Assembly: GCA_938028725.1 (NCBI GenBank)
Contig: CALIMH010000006.1
Coordinates: 1-64,000, forward strand
Origin: an uncultured Anaerolineae bacterium
GTDB lineage: Bacteria > Chloroflexota > Anaerolineae > J036 > Brachytrichaceae
Reading direction: 5' to 3'
DNA length: 64,000 bases
The notes under the pieces: generated by a model
Told to the model about the DNA's origin: nothing
What the model saw: only the letters and a program-made list of their open reading frames with translations
The model's database searches: none
Translations under genes and position numbers: made by a program
Shown here: positions 26,284 through 34,864 of the stretch, piece after piece
How positions within the stretch are numbered: position 1 is the stretch's first letter
How the letters are laid out: every line of letters begins with the position of its first letter

Positions 26284-27663
26284 TCAACCTTCGGAGCTGG
26301 CGTTGACATAAAGCCGCTCTCGCAAGTGCATCAAGTCGCGGCGCAATTGGTCATCTGTGTCCAGGCGTTCTTTCACCCGCTCAACGCCGTGGAGCACGGT
26401 GGTGTGGTCACGTCCACCTAGCAGCGAGCCGATCTCAGGCAGCGAAGCATCAGTCTCCTGCCGGAGCAAATACATTGCCACCTGGCGCGGCACCACCAGC
26501 TCTTTATTGCGCGCTGCCGAGATCATCTCCTTCACGGTGATACCGTAGTAGGCTGCCACAGTCTCTACCACTTGCATTGGGCTAATGTTGACCTGGCGGC
26601 CAAAAAGGTCACTCAGCGTGTCGCGTGCAAGCTGCACGGTGATTGGGCGACCCAGCAGTTCCGAGGTGGCTATTAAGCGATTCAGTGCACCTTCCAGCTC
26701 TCGCACATTGCTTTGGATTTGCCGCGCCACGAATTCCAGCACCTCAGAGGGCACGTTAGCCGCACGCTGCTCAGCCTTTTGCTGCAAAATGGCGATGCGC
26801 GTCTCCAGGTCAGGCGGGGAAACCTCCACCATCAATCCCCACTCGAAGCGGGTGCGCAGCCGTTCTTCAAGCTTTACCATGCGCTTTGGTGTCCGGTCAC
26901 TGGTGAGCACAATTTGCTTGTGAGCCTCTTGCAGCGTGTTAAACGTGTAGAAGAACTCTTCCTGCGCGCGCTCCATGCCGCTCAGGAATTGCACATCGTC
27001 AACCAGCAACACATCCACTCTGCGATATTTGTCACGGAAATCTGATTGCGAGTGATTGCGCAGCGCCTCGATAAAGTCATTGACGAAGGTCTCTGTGGTG
27101 ATGTAACGGCAAATCAGTCCCCTCTGCCTCACGAGATGGCCGACAGCGTGTAACAGATGCGTTTTGCCTAAACCAGTGCCACCATAGATGAACAGGGGGT
27201 TGTATTTAATTGCCGGCTGCTCGGCCACCGCCATCGAGGCTGCGTAGGCGAAGCGGTTGCCGGCGCCCACCACAAATGTCTCAAAGGTGTATTCCGACAG
27301 CAAATTGCTTGTGCCGAGGTAAATCTCACGTCCAGTAGACGCCATAGGGCAGGCCATATTATCCTCCCTCTCCTCGCGTAAGAGGGGCTTCGTTTCTGCT
27401 TCTGCGCTTGTGCGATGTTGCAATACAACAAAGCTCACACTCACATTGCGGCCCAGTCGTTCAGCGAGCAGACGCTGCACCTCAGCCTGCTTGCGCTTCT
27501 CAAGCCACTCCTTGGCATACCCATTCGGCACCTCGATCACGAACTGGCCATCCTCGTAAGTGAGAAGCTTAGCTGACTTCAACCAAGTCGTGTAGCTGCT
27601 ACGTCCAAGGCTGATTTCCAGCTCACCTAAAACAGCCTGCCAAGCCTCTTGTGGTCTCAACAT
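26284..27663 (-). CDS. dnaA: Chromosomal replication initiator DnaA
   Basis: This is a 459-residue protein. Domain I is [21 protein letters not shown]. The AAA+ domain III has Walker [14 protein letters not shown], Walker [11 protein letters not shown] and the sensor/Arg-finger region [14 protein letters not shown]. Domain IV has the DnaA signature around [15 protein letters not shown] for DNA-box binding. Domain II is short. It is not followed by dnaN or recF, and no cluster of DnaA boxes was seen in the flanks. It is divergent from yceD across 238 bases that include an inverted repeat (27736-27756). Confidence 0.98.
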   Translation of the reverse strand: MLRPQEAWQAVLGELEISLGRSSYTTWLKSAKLLTYEDGQFVIEVPNGYAKEWLEKRKQAEVQRLLAERLGRNVSVSFVVLQHRTSAEAETKPLLREEREDNMACPMASTGREIYLGTSNLLSEYTFETFVVGAGNRFAYAASMAVAEQPAIKYNPLFIYGGTGLGKTHLLHAVGHLVRQRGLICRYITTETFVNDFIEALRNHSQSDFRDKYRRVDVLLVDDVQFLSGMERAQEEFFYTFNTLQEAHKQIVLTSDRTPKRMVKLEERLRTRFEWGLMVEVSPPDLETRIAILQQKAEQRAANVPSEVLEFVARQIQSNVRELEGALNRLIATSELLGRPITVQLARDTLSDLFGRQVNISPMQVVETVAAYYGITVKEMISAARNKELVVPRQVAMYLLRQETDASLPEIGSLLGGRDHTTVLHGVERVKERLDTDDQLRRDLMHLRERLYVNASSEG

Positions 27664-27735
27664 CGGACACTCTCACCCATTGCAAGCGACAATTTAGACT
27701 AGCTTACGCGCCCACGAAGAGAAGAGGAATAGTTC

Positions 27736-27756
27736 CAATCGCTGGAATGGCGATTG
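27736..27756. promoter_or_regulatory. Inverted repeat between dnaA and yceD
   Basis: CAATCGC and GCGATTG form perfect 7-base arms around a 7-base spacer, about 75 bases upstream of dnaA. This may be an operator for dnaA; no regulator is implied by the sequence. Confidence 0.35.
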
Positions 27757-27864
27757 TATTCTAGACTCAGGCGCTCACTTGACCGCTACGAAGGCTTAAC
27801 CTTAAAATTCAGTCCTAGGCCCTTGGGTTGCACAAAACTTAGCCAAAAGCCCTCCAATAAAGTG

Positions 27865-27893
27865 TTGACGTTTTCAGCAACACCTGTTAGGAT
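27865..27893 (+). promoter_or_regulatory. Promoter of yceD-sigma operon
   Basis: TTGACG and TAGGAT are separated by exactly 17 bases. The -10 ends 8 bases before the ATG at 27902, so the mRNA should be leaderless or nearly so. Confidence 0.7.
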
Positions 27894-27901
27894 TCCGAAT
27901 C

Positions 27902-28414
27902 ATGCGCTACCGGCTGCACAAATTGCTGTATGGGCCGGTCGGAGAAACGCAAAGTGCCACCCTCGACCTTGGCGTTACTACCTTCTCCGATGGTCTGCAG
28001 GTGCACTTCTTGCGTGGTGAGTTCCACTTCACACGGATCAACCAAGGCATTCTTGTGCAAGGCGAAGTGGACACTGCCATCACGGCACAATGCACTCGCT
28101 CACTGGACGAGTTTGAACTGCCCATCCACATCAAGCTAGAGGACCTGCTCTTCACCACTTCCTCCACTCCTACTGACAGTCCGAACCTACGCATTGGTGA
28201 GGACGGCTGGCTAGACCTAACCGAGACACTGCGTGAAGAAATCATCCTGGCCATTCCCATCAACCCCATACATCCTCGCTTCCGCAACATTTCAGCACAG
28301 CAGCTTCTGCACGAACTAGGAGTGGCAGATCAGGACTGGCTAGATATCAGGCTCGACAGCGCGGGGACTCAACCCAGCACGCTAACTTCCCCAGAGGATG
28401 GAGGTTTGTCATGA
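27902..28414 (+). CDS. yceD: DUF177/YceD family protein
   Basis: This is a 170-residue protein with the DUF177 core: RYRLHKLLYGPVGE, GEFHFTRINQGILVQGEVDTAI, CTRSLDEFELPI and DLTETLREEIILAIPI. YceD is linked to 23S rRNA accumulation and ribosomal protein L32, and its gene usually precedes rpmF. Here it precedes a sigma factor by a 4-base overlap instead. The cysteine cluster often found near the C-terminus of homologues (CKGLCP region) is missing and reads IPINPIHPRF. Confidence 0.82.
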   Translation: MRYRLHKLLYGPVGETQSATLDLGVTTFSDGLQVHFLRGEFHFTRINQGILVQGEVDTAITAQCTRSLDEFELPIHIKLEDLLFTTSSTPTDSPNLRIGEDGWLDLTETLREEIILAIPINPIHPRFRNISAQQLLHELGVADQDWLDIRLDSAGTQPSTLTSPEDGGLS

Positions 28415-29589
28415 ATCCAGTAGATGAAGAACAAATCATCGCCCAGCTACTCATCAAGGCTGACACCCAAGGCTACCTTGTCACCGACGACATTATTGAC
28501 TTGCTGCCAGACACCGAAGACAATTACGAACTGCTCGACCAGATTGTGCGTGCCCTTGAAGGCGCCGGCGTCACAGTCCAGGACATAGACAGTGACGAGG
28601 ATGAGGACCAAGACGAATATGCCGACGATGAAGACGACAGCGAGCCTATCTACGCGCCCGATGACGACCTGGCTCATATAAGCACTGACGACACCATTGG
28701 GCTTTATCTGCGCGAGATGACCAGGGTGCCCTTGCTGAGCAATAAGGAGGAAGTACGGCTTGCCAAAGCGATCTCGCGGGGACGTGTAGCTGAGGCCCGT
28801 TTGAAAGCGCGCGGCCACAAGTTAAGCGAGAAGCAGCGCAAGAAAATTGAAGCTATTCTGGAAGAAGCCCGACTGGCCCGCGAGCACCTTATCAAAGCAA
28901 ACACCCGGCTGGTAGTGAGCATAGCGAAAAGATACATGGGACGCGGCGTACCCTTCCTTGACCTCATTCAGGAGGGCAATCTGGGCTTGATGAAGGCTGT
29001 GGAGAAATTCAACTACAAGCTGGGCTTTAGATTTAGCACTTACGCCACCTGGTGGATTCGCCAAACTATCACACGCGCGATAGCCGACCAGAGCCGCACC
29101 ATCCGCGTGCCAGTTCACATGAACGACCGCATCCGTCGCCTCTATAAGGCGATGCGGGAGATGGAGCAGGTCAAAGGCCGACAACCCACACCTCGAGAGC
29201 TGGCAGAAGAGCTGGGTATAGAGCCAGCCCAGGTGGAGTGGATGCTGAAGGTCTCCTGGCAGCCGGTCTCCCTAGACCAACCCATCAGCGAGGATGAGGA
29301 TGCAGAGTTCGGCGCATTCATCGAAGACGAAACATCTCCCACCCCTCAACAGCACGTGTATGAGGAGCTGCTACGCTCGCGTATCGAAGAAGTGCTGAGT
29401 ACCTTGACCCCCCGTGAACAGCGTATTCTGCGTCTGCGCTTCGGTTTGGTAAATGGCATCAGCTACACCTTGGAGGAAGTGGGGCACAAATTCGGCCTCA
29501 CCCGTGAGCGCATTCGGCAAATCGAAGCACACGCGCTGCGCCGCTTGCGCCATCCCCGCCGTGCTCGCTTGCTACGCGATTACCTGTGA
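28411..29589 (+). CDS. Primary-type sigma-70 factor
   Basis: This is a 392-residue sigma factor. A region 1.1-like segment (residues 1-45) is followed by a very acidic stretch rich in Asp/Glu (about 50-75). Region 1.2 is DTIGLYLREMTRVPLLS, region 2 spans RLVVSIAKRYMGRGVPFLDLIQEGN and [17 protein letters not shown], region 3 follows, and region 4 has the HTH YTLEEVGHKFGLTRERIRQIE. A Shine-Dalgarno (GGAGG) precedes the ATG within yceD. Length and region 1.2 identify a housekeeping-type (group 1 or 2) factor. A second one is encoded at 54.4 kb. Confidence 0.95.
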   Translation: MNPVDEEQIIAQLLIKADTQGYLVTDDIIDLLPDTEDNYELLDQIVRALEGAGVTVQDIDSDEDEDQDEYADDEDDSEPIYAPDDDLAHISTDDTIGLYLREMTRVPLLSNKEEVRLAKAISRGRVAEARLKARGHKLSEKQRKKIEAILEEARLAREHLIKANTRLVVSIAKRYMGRGVPFLDLIQEGNLGLMKAVEKFNYKLGFRFSTYATWWIRQTITRAIADQSRTIRVPVHMNDRIRRLYKAMREMEQVKGRQPTPRELAEELGIEPAQVEWMLKVSWQPVSLDQPISEDEDAEFGAFIEDETSPTPQQHVYEELLRSRIEEVLSTLTPREQRILRLRFGLVNGISYTLEEVGHKFGLTRERIRQIEAHALRRLRHPRRARLLRDYL

Positions 29590-29608
29590 GCTACACTGCA
29601 CCGACCAT

Positions 29609-31597
29609 ATGCATCAACGCTGTCGCGATATCATCAGCAGGGCCGGCTTGGCGTTCCTCACCGCAGTAGTGCTATGCCTCCACGCACACGCCCAGGAGCC
29701 CACTCCTCCTCCCCCTACTGCAACGCCTGCACCACCGCCACCAGCCCCAAGAGTACAGCTCCCAAAAAACACTATCAACATTGCCTTGCTGGGGATTGAC
29801 AAACGTCCCAATCGCAATTTCATGAACTCTGACGCGATCATGATTGCTAACGTCAACCTAGACACGTTAGTAGTCACGCTGCTTTCCATCCCCCGCGACA
29901 CGCCGGTCTACATACCCGGCGTCGGCGTCAGCAAGGTTAATACAGCTTATGCAAGAGGTGGGCCTGATCTCTTTAAAAGGACGATCCTCTACAACTTCGG
30001 TCTGAGTATCGATCACTACGTCGCAATCAATTTCGAGGCTGTGGTGAAGGCGGTGGACGCTCTGGGGGGCGTGGACGTGATTGTTTCGTGCCCGCTGAAG
30101 CAAGTCTTTCCCCGCGACCCTTACTACATAGGCGGACCTGTTGTCAGCAAGGATTACACCGATCGCTTCACTGGCGAGGTGTGGCGCGCTGGCACGCTCG
30201 TGCCAACACTAACCATCGATATACCCAAGGCTGGGGTGTACTCCATGGACGGCTTGCGCGCACTCGCCTTCGTGCGCGCCAGGTTTGGCATCCCCGGCGG
30301 GGATGTGGATCGCGGTAGGCGAGAACAACGCTTGGTGCGGGCCATGCTGGCCAAGGTGCGCCAAATTGGCACGACATCAGCGATCATCCGCCTGTATCGA
30401 GATGTCCGAGAGCACGTGGAAACAGACCTTTCCCTCGAAACCCTGCTGCGCTTTGGATTGCTCGCAATGCGGCTTGGCGACACAACTGTTCGCAGCTTTC
30501 ACTTGGCAGGTGAAGATTTCAATGGCGCCGCACTCAATGGCAGTGAGCCGCTTCGTCGCGTCAGCTGGACACGCTTCATCGAGCAAGCATTGAAGGTCTC
30601 CACCCTGCGCATTGACCTTGGCATCCCCATTGTGGTGCTCAATGGCACCAACGATGCCGGCTTCGCATTGGCTGCTGCCGACCGCCTGAAAGAGCTGGGC
30701 TTCGTTGTTCAGGACCTACGCCCCGCCGAACGCCCTTACACTCGCACGCTCATTCTTGACCACTCGCCCAATGCCAAGGGTAGCCCTGTGAATTTGTTGT
30801 TACGCACCTTTCAGCTATCCCCGTCGCAAGTGCGCCAACAACCATCCAATGGAAAGGCCCAGTTGACCATCATCATCGGTGACGATTTCAACCCTTGCTA
30901 TTACGACCGCACTCGGGAAGACAAAACAAACCTCTCCCGCCTTGCATCATCATTCGTGGACAAGACTGACCCCTCACCGAAGTCCTCTGTGGTTATCAGC
31001 ACTTCCATAGAGACAAAGCCGCTCGAGGCCATCTTGAGCGAGCCGTCGGTGATCCTCACCGCGACGAAGATGTTGGCGGACACGGCAATAGCCAGTCCGC
31101 CCTTGAGCGCCACTCAGACGGTATCCTTTACTGTGCCTCGCAGCGTTGTTGTCAACGCGCGCAGCGCGCCCACCGCACGCGCGCGCGTTCTCGCAAGGCT
31201 CACTGCGCCATTCACGGCAGAAATCAAGGGGCGCAGCGTTGATGGAAAGTGGCTACAGTTCATGCTGCCACAAATTCAGCAAGTGGCCTGGGTAAGTTTA
31301 GACACAGTCTCCATTGTCACCGACACCACAGCCGCTACATTGAGTCAAACATCGCCCGATCTCGCGCTCCACGCCCTGCTCCGTCGCGGGAGAGTAGTTA
31401 ATCTGCGCAGAGAGCCTTCGCTTAGGTCCGAAGTGTTAACAGTCCTGCGAGGGGAGCGACGCCTCGAGGTGATAGCTACAGACCCTTCGCTGCAATGGCT
31501 GCAAGTCCGTGCTGATGGGCAGATAGGATGGGTGAATCGAAAGTTGGTTCAGCTCATTGGACGAGAGAGCAAGGTCCCTGTCGTGGGCTTGCCGTAG
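29609..31597 (+). CDS. LytR-CpsA-Psr (LCP) protein with LytR_C and two SH3 domains
   Basis: This is a 662-residue exported protein. The start ATG 29609 gives a signal peptide (SRAGLAFLTAVVLCLHAHAQ) and a proline-rich linker. The LCP domain (about 50-300) has LLGIDKRPN, LLSIPRDTPVYIPG, VDALGGVDV and GGDVDRGRREQRLVRAM with the catalytic arginines. A LytR_C domain follows (IPIVVLNGTNDAGFALAAADRLKELGF). Two SH3-like domains end it (VVVNARSAPTARARVLARL and VVNLRREPSLRSEVL). LCP enzymes transfer undecaprenyl-linked glycopolymers to the cell wall or other acceptors. It is 19 bases after the sigma gene. Confidence 0.92.
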   Translation: MHQRCRDIISRAGLAFLTAVVLCLHAHAQEPTPPPPTATPAPPPPAPRVQLPKNTINIALLGIDKRPNRNFMNSDAIMIANVNLDTLVVTLLSIPRDTPVYIPGVGVSKVNTAYARGGPDLFKRTILYNFGLSIDHYVAINFEAVVKAVDALGGVDVIVSCPLKQVFPRDPYYIGGPVVSKDYTDRFTGEVWRAGTLVPTLTIDIPKAGVYSMDGLRALAFVRARFGIPGGDVDRGRREQRLVRAMLAKVRQIGTTSAIIRLYRDVREHVETDLSLETLLRFGLLAMRLGDTTVRSFHLAGEDFNGAALNGSEPLRRVSWTRFIEQALKVSTLRIDLGIPIVVLNGTNDAGFALAAADRLKELGFVVQDLRPAERPYTRTLILDHSPNAKGSPVNLLLRTFQLSPSQVRQQPSNGKAQLTIIIGDDFNPCYYDRTREDKTNLSRLASSFVDKTDPSPKSSVVISTSIETKPLEAILSEPSVILTATKMLADTAIASPPLSATQTVSFTVPRSVVVNARSAPTARARVLARLTAPFTAEIKGRSVDGKWLQFMLPQIQQVAWVSLDTVSIVTDTTAATLSQTSPDLALHALLRRGRVVNLRREPSLRSEVLTVLRGERRLEVIATDPSLQWLQVRADGQIGWVNRKLVQLIGRESKVPVVGLP

Positions 31598-31719
31598 TCC
31601 GCGCGCACACGCCAACCGCCCTGTCTATGGTGCAATGCGCAGCCTAGGCCAGGTTAGTTCTGAGCTCATTCGATGAGCACTTCCCCGTTCTGGCGAGACA
31701 CGACGTTTGGGTCTAAGGT

Positions 31720-33357
31720 CTAAAACACTGTCTGGCTCTGCTCGCGCATGTACTGCTGGAGGTAGTATGGTCCTCCGGCACCACGACCGGTGTTGCCGCT
31801 GGCTTTCCAACCACCGAAGCTTTGATTGCCTGGCCAGGCACCGGTTGTCGCACCGCGCTCACGGTTCACATACACTGTGCCGGCCTGGATGTGCTCAAGG
31901 AAGTATTGGACCTCTTTGCGATCCTTGCTGAATAGCCCTGCTGTCAGACCATATCGCACCTTGTTCGCTTCAGCTACGGCCTGTTCCAGCGAATCCACAG
32001 CAGCCACCAGCAGGAAGGGGACAAACAGTTCCTCGTAGAACAGGGGATGGTCGAGCGGCAAGCCATCTACGATGGTAAGTGCGCAGAAGAAGCCCTTAGC
32101 AAGGTTGCCTTCTGTGAGCACATTGCCACCGGTGACGAACACACCTCCATCGCGGCGTGCCTGTTCCACGGCGCGTTGGAATGTCTGGTAGCCGCTGCGA
32201 TTGCATACTGGCCCGGTAAAAACTCCAACCTGCGAAGGGTCGCCGACTTTTAGGGCTTCGGTTTTGCGCCTGAGCAGCTCCAGAAAGTGCTCCTTCACTG
32301 CGCGATGCACATATACGCGGCTAGTTGCGCTGCACTTTTGCCCACTCAGGCCAAATGCAGCGCGCACTACACCTTCAGATGCCTTCTCCAGATCTGCTTT
32401 GTCACTCACAATGACGGCGTTCTTGCCCCCCATCTCAGCAATCAAGGGACGTGGCATCTGCTGGCTGAAGCGCTGGATCAGACTGAAGCCCACCTCGAAA
32501 GAACCAGTGAAGGTCATACCGGCGACGTCTGGATTGGTCACTAGCTCCTCTCCGACTATGTTGCCTGGGCCAGTGATGTAATTGAACACGCCGGCTGGTA
32601 CTCCTGCATCGCGCATGCACTCAGTGAGCAACCAGCCCGACATAGGGGTGTCACTAGCAGGCTTCACAACCACCGTGTTGCCAGCGATCAGGGCTGCACT
32701 AGCCGGGCCGCCTGTCAACGCCATGGGGAAGTTAAAAGGCGATATGACCGCCCATACGCCATATGGTTTGAGCACGCTGCGCGACTCGCCCCTGCCCCCC
32801 TCCGGCAACAAGGGTTTGTCGAAGCCGTTGTTGATCTCCATTTGGTTGCAGTAGTAATCAATCAGGTCGGCCGTCTCTTTCACATCACCCAAGGCCTCAG
32901 CGCGGCTCTTGCCCACTTCCATGCTCACCCAGGCTGCAATATCGAAAAGGCGTCGGTTAATAAGCGCAGCCACCTTGCGCATCATCGCCACACGACGCTT
33001 CCAGGATATCCCGCTCCACAGGGGGAAAGCCGCCTTTGCTGCTGCGATAGCATCACAAGCATCCTGCGCACTACCTTTCTGGAAATAGCCGAGTGTCAGG
33101 GTAGTGTCAGCGGGTGTTACTTTGGCGAACTGCTCATTTGCAAAACGCTCAGCACCGTTGATAAACATAGGGTAGGTGCGAGCCTGCTCGCCGATGCTGG
33201 ACTGCACCTTGGCCAACGCTTTGTCGAAGCGGGCCAACATCTCTGGGTCGCTCAACGCACTGCTCAAATTGGCGTAGGTGATCTGGAACGTTGGCTTCCG
33301 CGCGGGTTTTCGTTTGCGCACTTGCTTGCGATTGCCGCTTGCTTTTGCAGGTGTCAT
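31720..33357 (-). CDS. pruA: L-glutamate gamma-semialdehyde (P5C) dehydrogenase
   Basis: This is a 545-residue aldehyde dehydrogenase that oxidises glutamate semialdehyde to glutamate in proline breakdown. It shows ISPFNFPMALTGGPASAAL, GNTVVVKPASDTP, FTGSFEVG, the general-base segment AEMGGKNAVIV and the catalytic cysteine in AFGLSGQKCSATSRVYV; the C-terminus has FGGWKASGNTGRG. The N-terminus is extended and lysine/arginine-rich. It has a good Shine-Dalgarno (GGAGG). Proline dehydrogenase (putA/prodh) is not adjacent, so proline catabolism is split in this genome or linked elsewhere. Confidence 0.93.
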   Translation of the reverse strand: MTPAKASGNRKQVRKRKPARKPTFQITYANLSSALSDPEMLARFDKALAKVQSSIGEQARTYPMFINGAERFANEQFAKVTPADTTLTLGYFQKGSAQDACDAIAAAKAAFPLWSGISWKRRVAMMRKVAALINRRLFDIAAWVSMEVGKSRAEALGDVKETADLIDYYCNQMEINNGFDKPLLPEGGRGESRSVLKPYGVWAVISPFNFPMALTGGPASAALIAGNTVVVKPASDTPMSGWLLTECMRDAGVPAGVFNYITGPGNIVGEELVTNPDVAGMTFTGSFEVGFSLIQRFSQQMPRPLIAEMGGKNAVIVSDKADLEKASEGVVRAAFGLSGQKCSATSRVYVHRAVKEHFLELLRRKTEALKVGDPSQVGVFTGPVCNRSGYQTFQRAVEQARRDGGVFVTGGNVLTEGNLAKGFFCALTIVDGLPLDHPLFYEELFVPFLLVAAVDSLEQAVAEANKVRYGLTAGLFSKDRKEVQYFLEHIQAGTVYVNRERGATTGAWPGNQSFGGWKASGNTGRGAGGPYYLQQYMREQSQTVF

Positions 33358-33519
33358 TCTTTGCCTCCTTTTCTAGAAGAGCTTTGCCCCAACGCAGCAC
33401 ACCTAGCGCTCGTGTATGCAATTCCATTTTAGCGATTAGCAGCGCGGCTACTTCGTAAGGTCTTCCACTTGCTAAGCGTAGCAGCTCACACCTGTCAAGC
33501 GCTGGCTACAATGCAAATG

Positions 33520-34470
33520 ATGCGCGAGCATGCCTACTTGAAATGGACACTGGCGATAGCTCTGGGTTTGTTTGCGTGTACGCATATACGCGCTCCAGAG
33601 AGTCCGACCCTTCCCCCTGCATCGCAGCCTGAGGGTTTCAATCAAGCCGCGCTACGCGACATTGACTTGGACAGGCTGCCTGTGCTGCCCGAGATCACGC
33701 CTACGATGCGCGAACAGTTGCGAGCAGCTTATGCGGTTGGCAAGACAAAAGGACGCAACCCTCGCGTGCTCACTAAGATGGGCGACTGCATGACTGACAA
33801 CCCTCACTTTCTTGCACCACTTGGAGACGGAAGCTACGTGTTAGGCGAACACAGCTCGCTCGAGCGTGTGATCGCGCGCTTTCGCGGCACTCCCGCTCGG
33901 CAGGGTTCATGGGACAAAGACTCCTTCCTCACCCCCAGCTTGGCCGCCGGTGGAGGCTTCAACGTAGCCTCTCCTCTTGACCCCACCTGGGCCGACCCAA
34001 CTTGGTGCCAGCCAGAGGAATCACCGTTGACGTGCGAATTGCGGGTAGCCAACCCAGCGTTTGCCATCGTCATGTTTGGCACGAACGACGTCAACACTAC
34101 CCCTGCAGCTTCCTTCGACCTCTATCTGCGCGACATTGTCAGTCAAGCTCTAGCGGCTGGTGTAATCCCCATTCTGAGCACCTTCCCCCCGCGCCCAGAA
34201 AATCCCGACAAGTCCAAACTGCTCAATCAGATTGTGGCAAGCATAGCGCATGATTATCAAGTTCCTCTGGTTAACTTCGCGCGGGCGTTGCAGGATTTGC
34301 CCAACCACGGTGTAGACCCGCAAGACAGCACCCACCTGACACTGCCGCCCCACGGACGCGCTGACATTTTCACACCAGAGTCGCTACCGTATGGTTTTAA
34401 TCTGCGCAACTTGCTCACGCTCCAAGCGCTCGATCGCGTGATTGCAGCAGTGGAGGAAGACGAGAGCTAG
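33520..34470 (+). CDS. SGNH/GDSL-like hydrolase lipoprotein with GDC in block I
   Basis: This is a 316-residue exported protein. The N-terminus (LKWTLAIALGLFAC) looks like a lipoprotein signal with Cys20. The SGNH fold is supported by block I TKMGDCMTDN, block III VMFGTNDVN and the C-terminal DSTHLTLPPHG carrying the Asp and His. The expected block I serine is Cys90 (GDC instead of GDS), so catalysis may use a thiol or be absent. ATG 33520 is chosen because TACAAT ends 7 bases before it. It is convergent, with a 4-base overlap, with the small lipoprotein gene. Confidence 0.72.
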   Translation: MREHAYLKWTLAIALGLFACTHIRAPESPTLPPASQPEGFNQAALRDIDLDRLPVLPEITPTMREQLRAAYAVGKTKGRNPRVLTKMGDCMTDNPHFLAPLGDGSYVLGEHSSLERVIARFRGTPARQGSWDKDSFLTPSLAAGGGFNVASPLDPTWADPTWCQPEESPLTCELRVANPAFAIVMFGTNDVNTTPAASFDLYLRDIVSQALAAGVIPILSTFPPRPENPDKSKLLNQIVASIAHDYQVPLVNFARALQDLPNHGVDPQDSTHLTLPPHGRADIFTPESLPYGFNLRNLLTLQALDRVIAAVEEDES

Positions 34471-34859
34471 CGATAGCCGCATACTCGCCAGTCGCCAGCC
34501 TCAGCCACGGTTTTGAACGTGCGCTCAGCCAAATCGAACTCGCGCCGTTCCCCGCCGTAACTGGTGAGAAGCCGACCTTGACAGGTGACCCATGCCACTT
34601 GCCCTTCTCGACCATCCAGCCGGCACACCATGTTGCTCAACTGGGGGCTGCGACCTTGAACAGAGAGCGCTTCTAGCCGTGCGTGTTGCTCCCAGTCAGC
34701 ACATGAAAGTGCCACCATCTGCGCTACGTCCCCTCGCACGCGCGCGCGCAGGTAAGCCTCCACATTGCGTGGTGCATTTTCAACGGGTGCAGATGATGCA
34801 CATCCTACCAATAAGATGAGCCATCCAGCAAACAGCCTGCCCCACCGCACACATGCCAT
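34467..34859 (-). CDS. Small hypothetical lipoprotein
   Basis: This is a 130-residue protein with signal peptide and lipobox (LFAGWLILLVGC). The mature part (VEAYLRARVRGDVAQMVALSCADWE, then TCQGRLLTSYGGERREFDL and DWRVCGY) has four cysteines and the look of a small NTF2/DUF4878-like cone fold, but this is only a resemblance. It lies 5 bases downstream of the SRPBCC-PDZ-DinB gene, so the two are probably co-transcribed. Confidence 0.68.
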   Translation of the reverse strand: MACVRWGRLFAGWLILLVGCASSAPVENAPRNVEAYLRARVRGDVAQMVALSCADWEQHARLEALSVQGRSPQLSNMVCRLDGREGQVAWVTCQGRLLTSYGGERREFDLAERTFKTVAEAGDWRVCGYR

Positions 34860-34864
34860 AGTTG

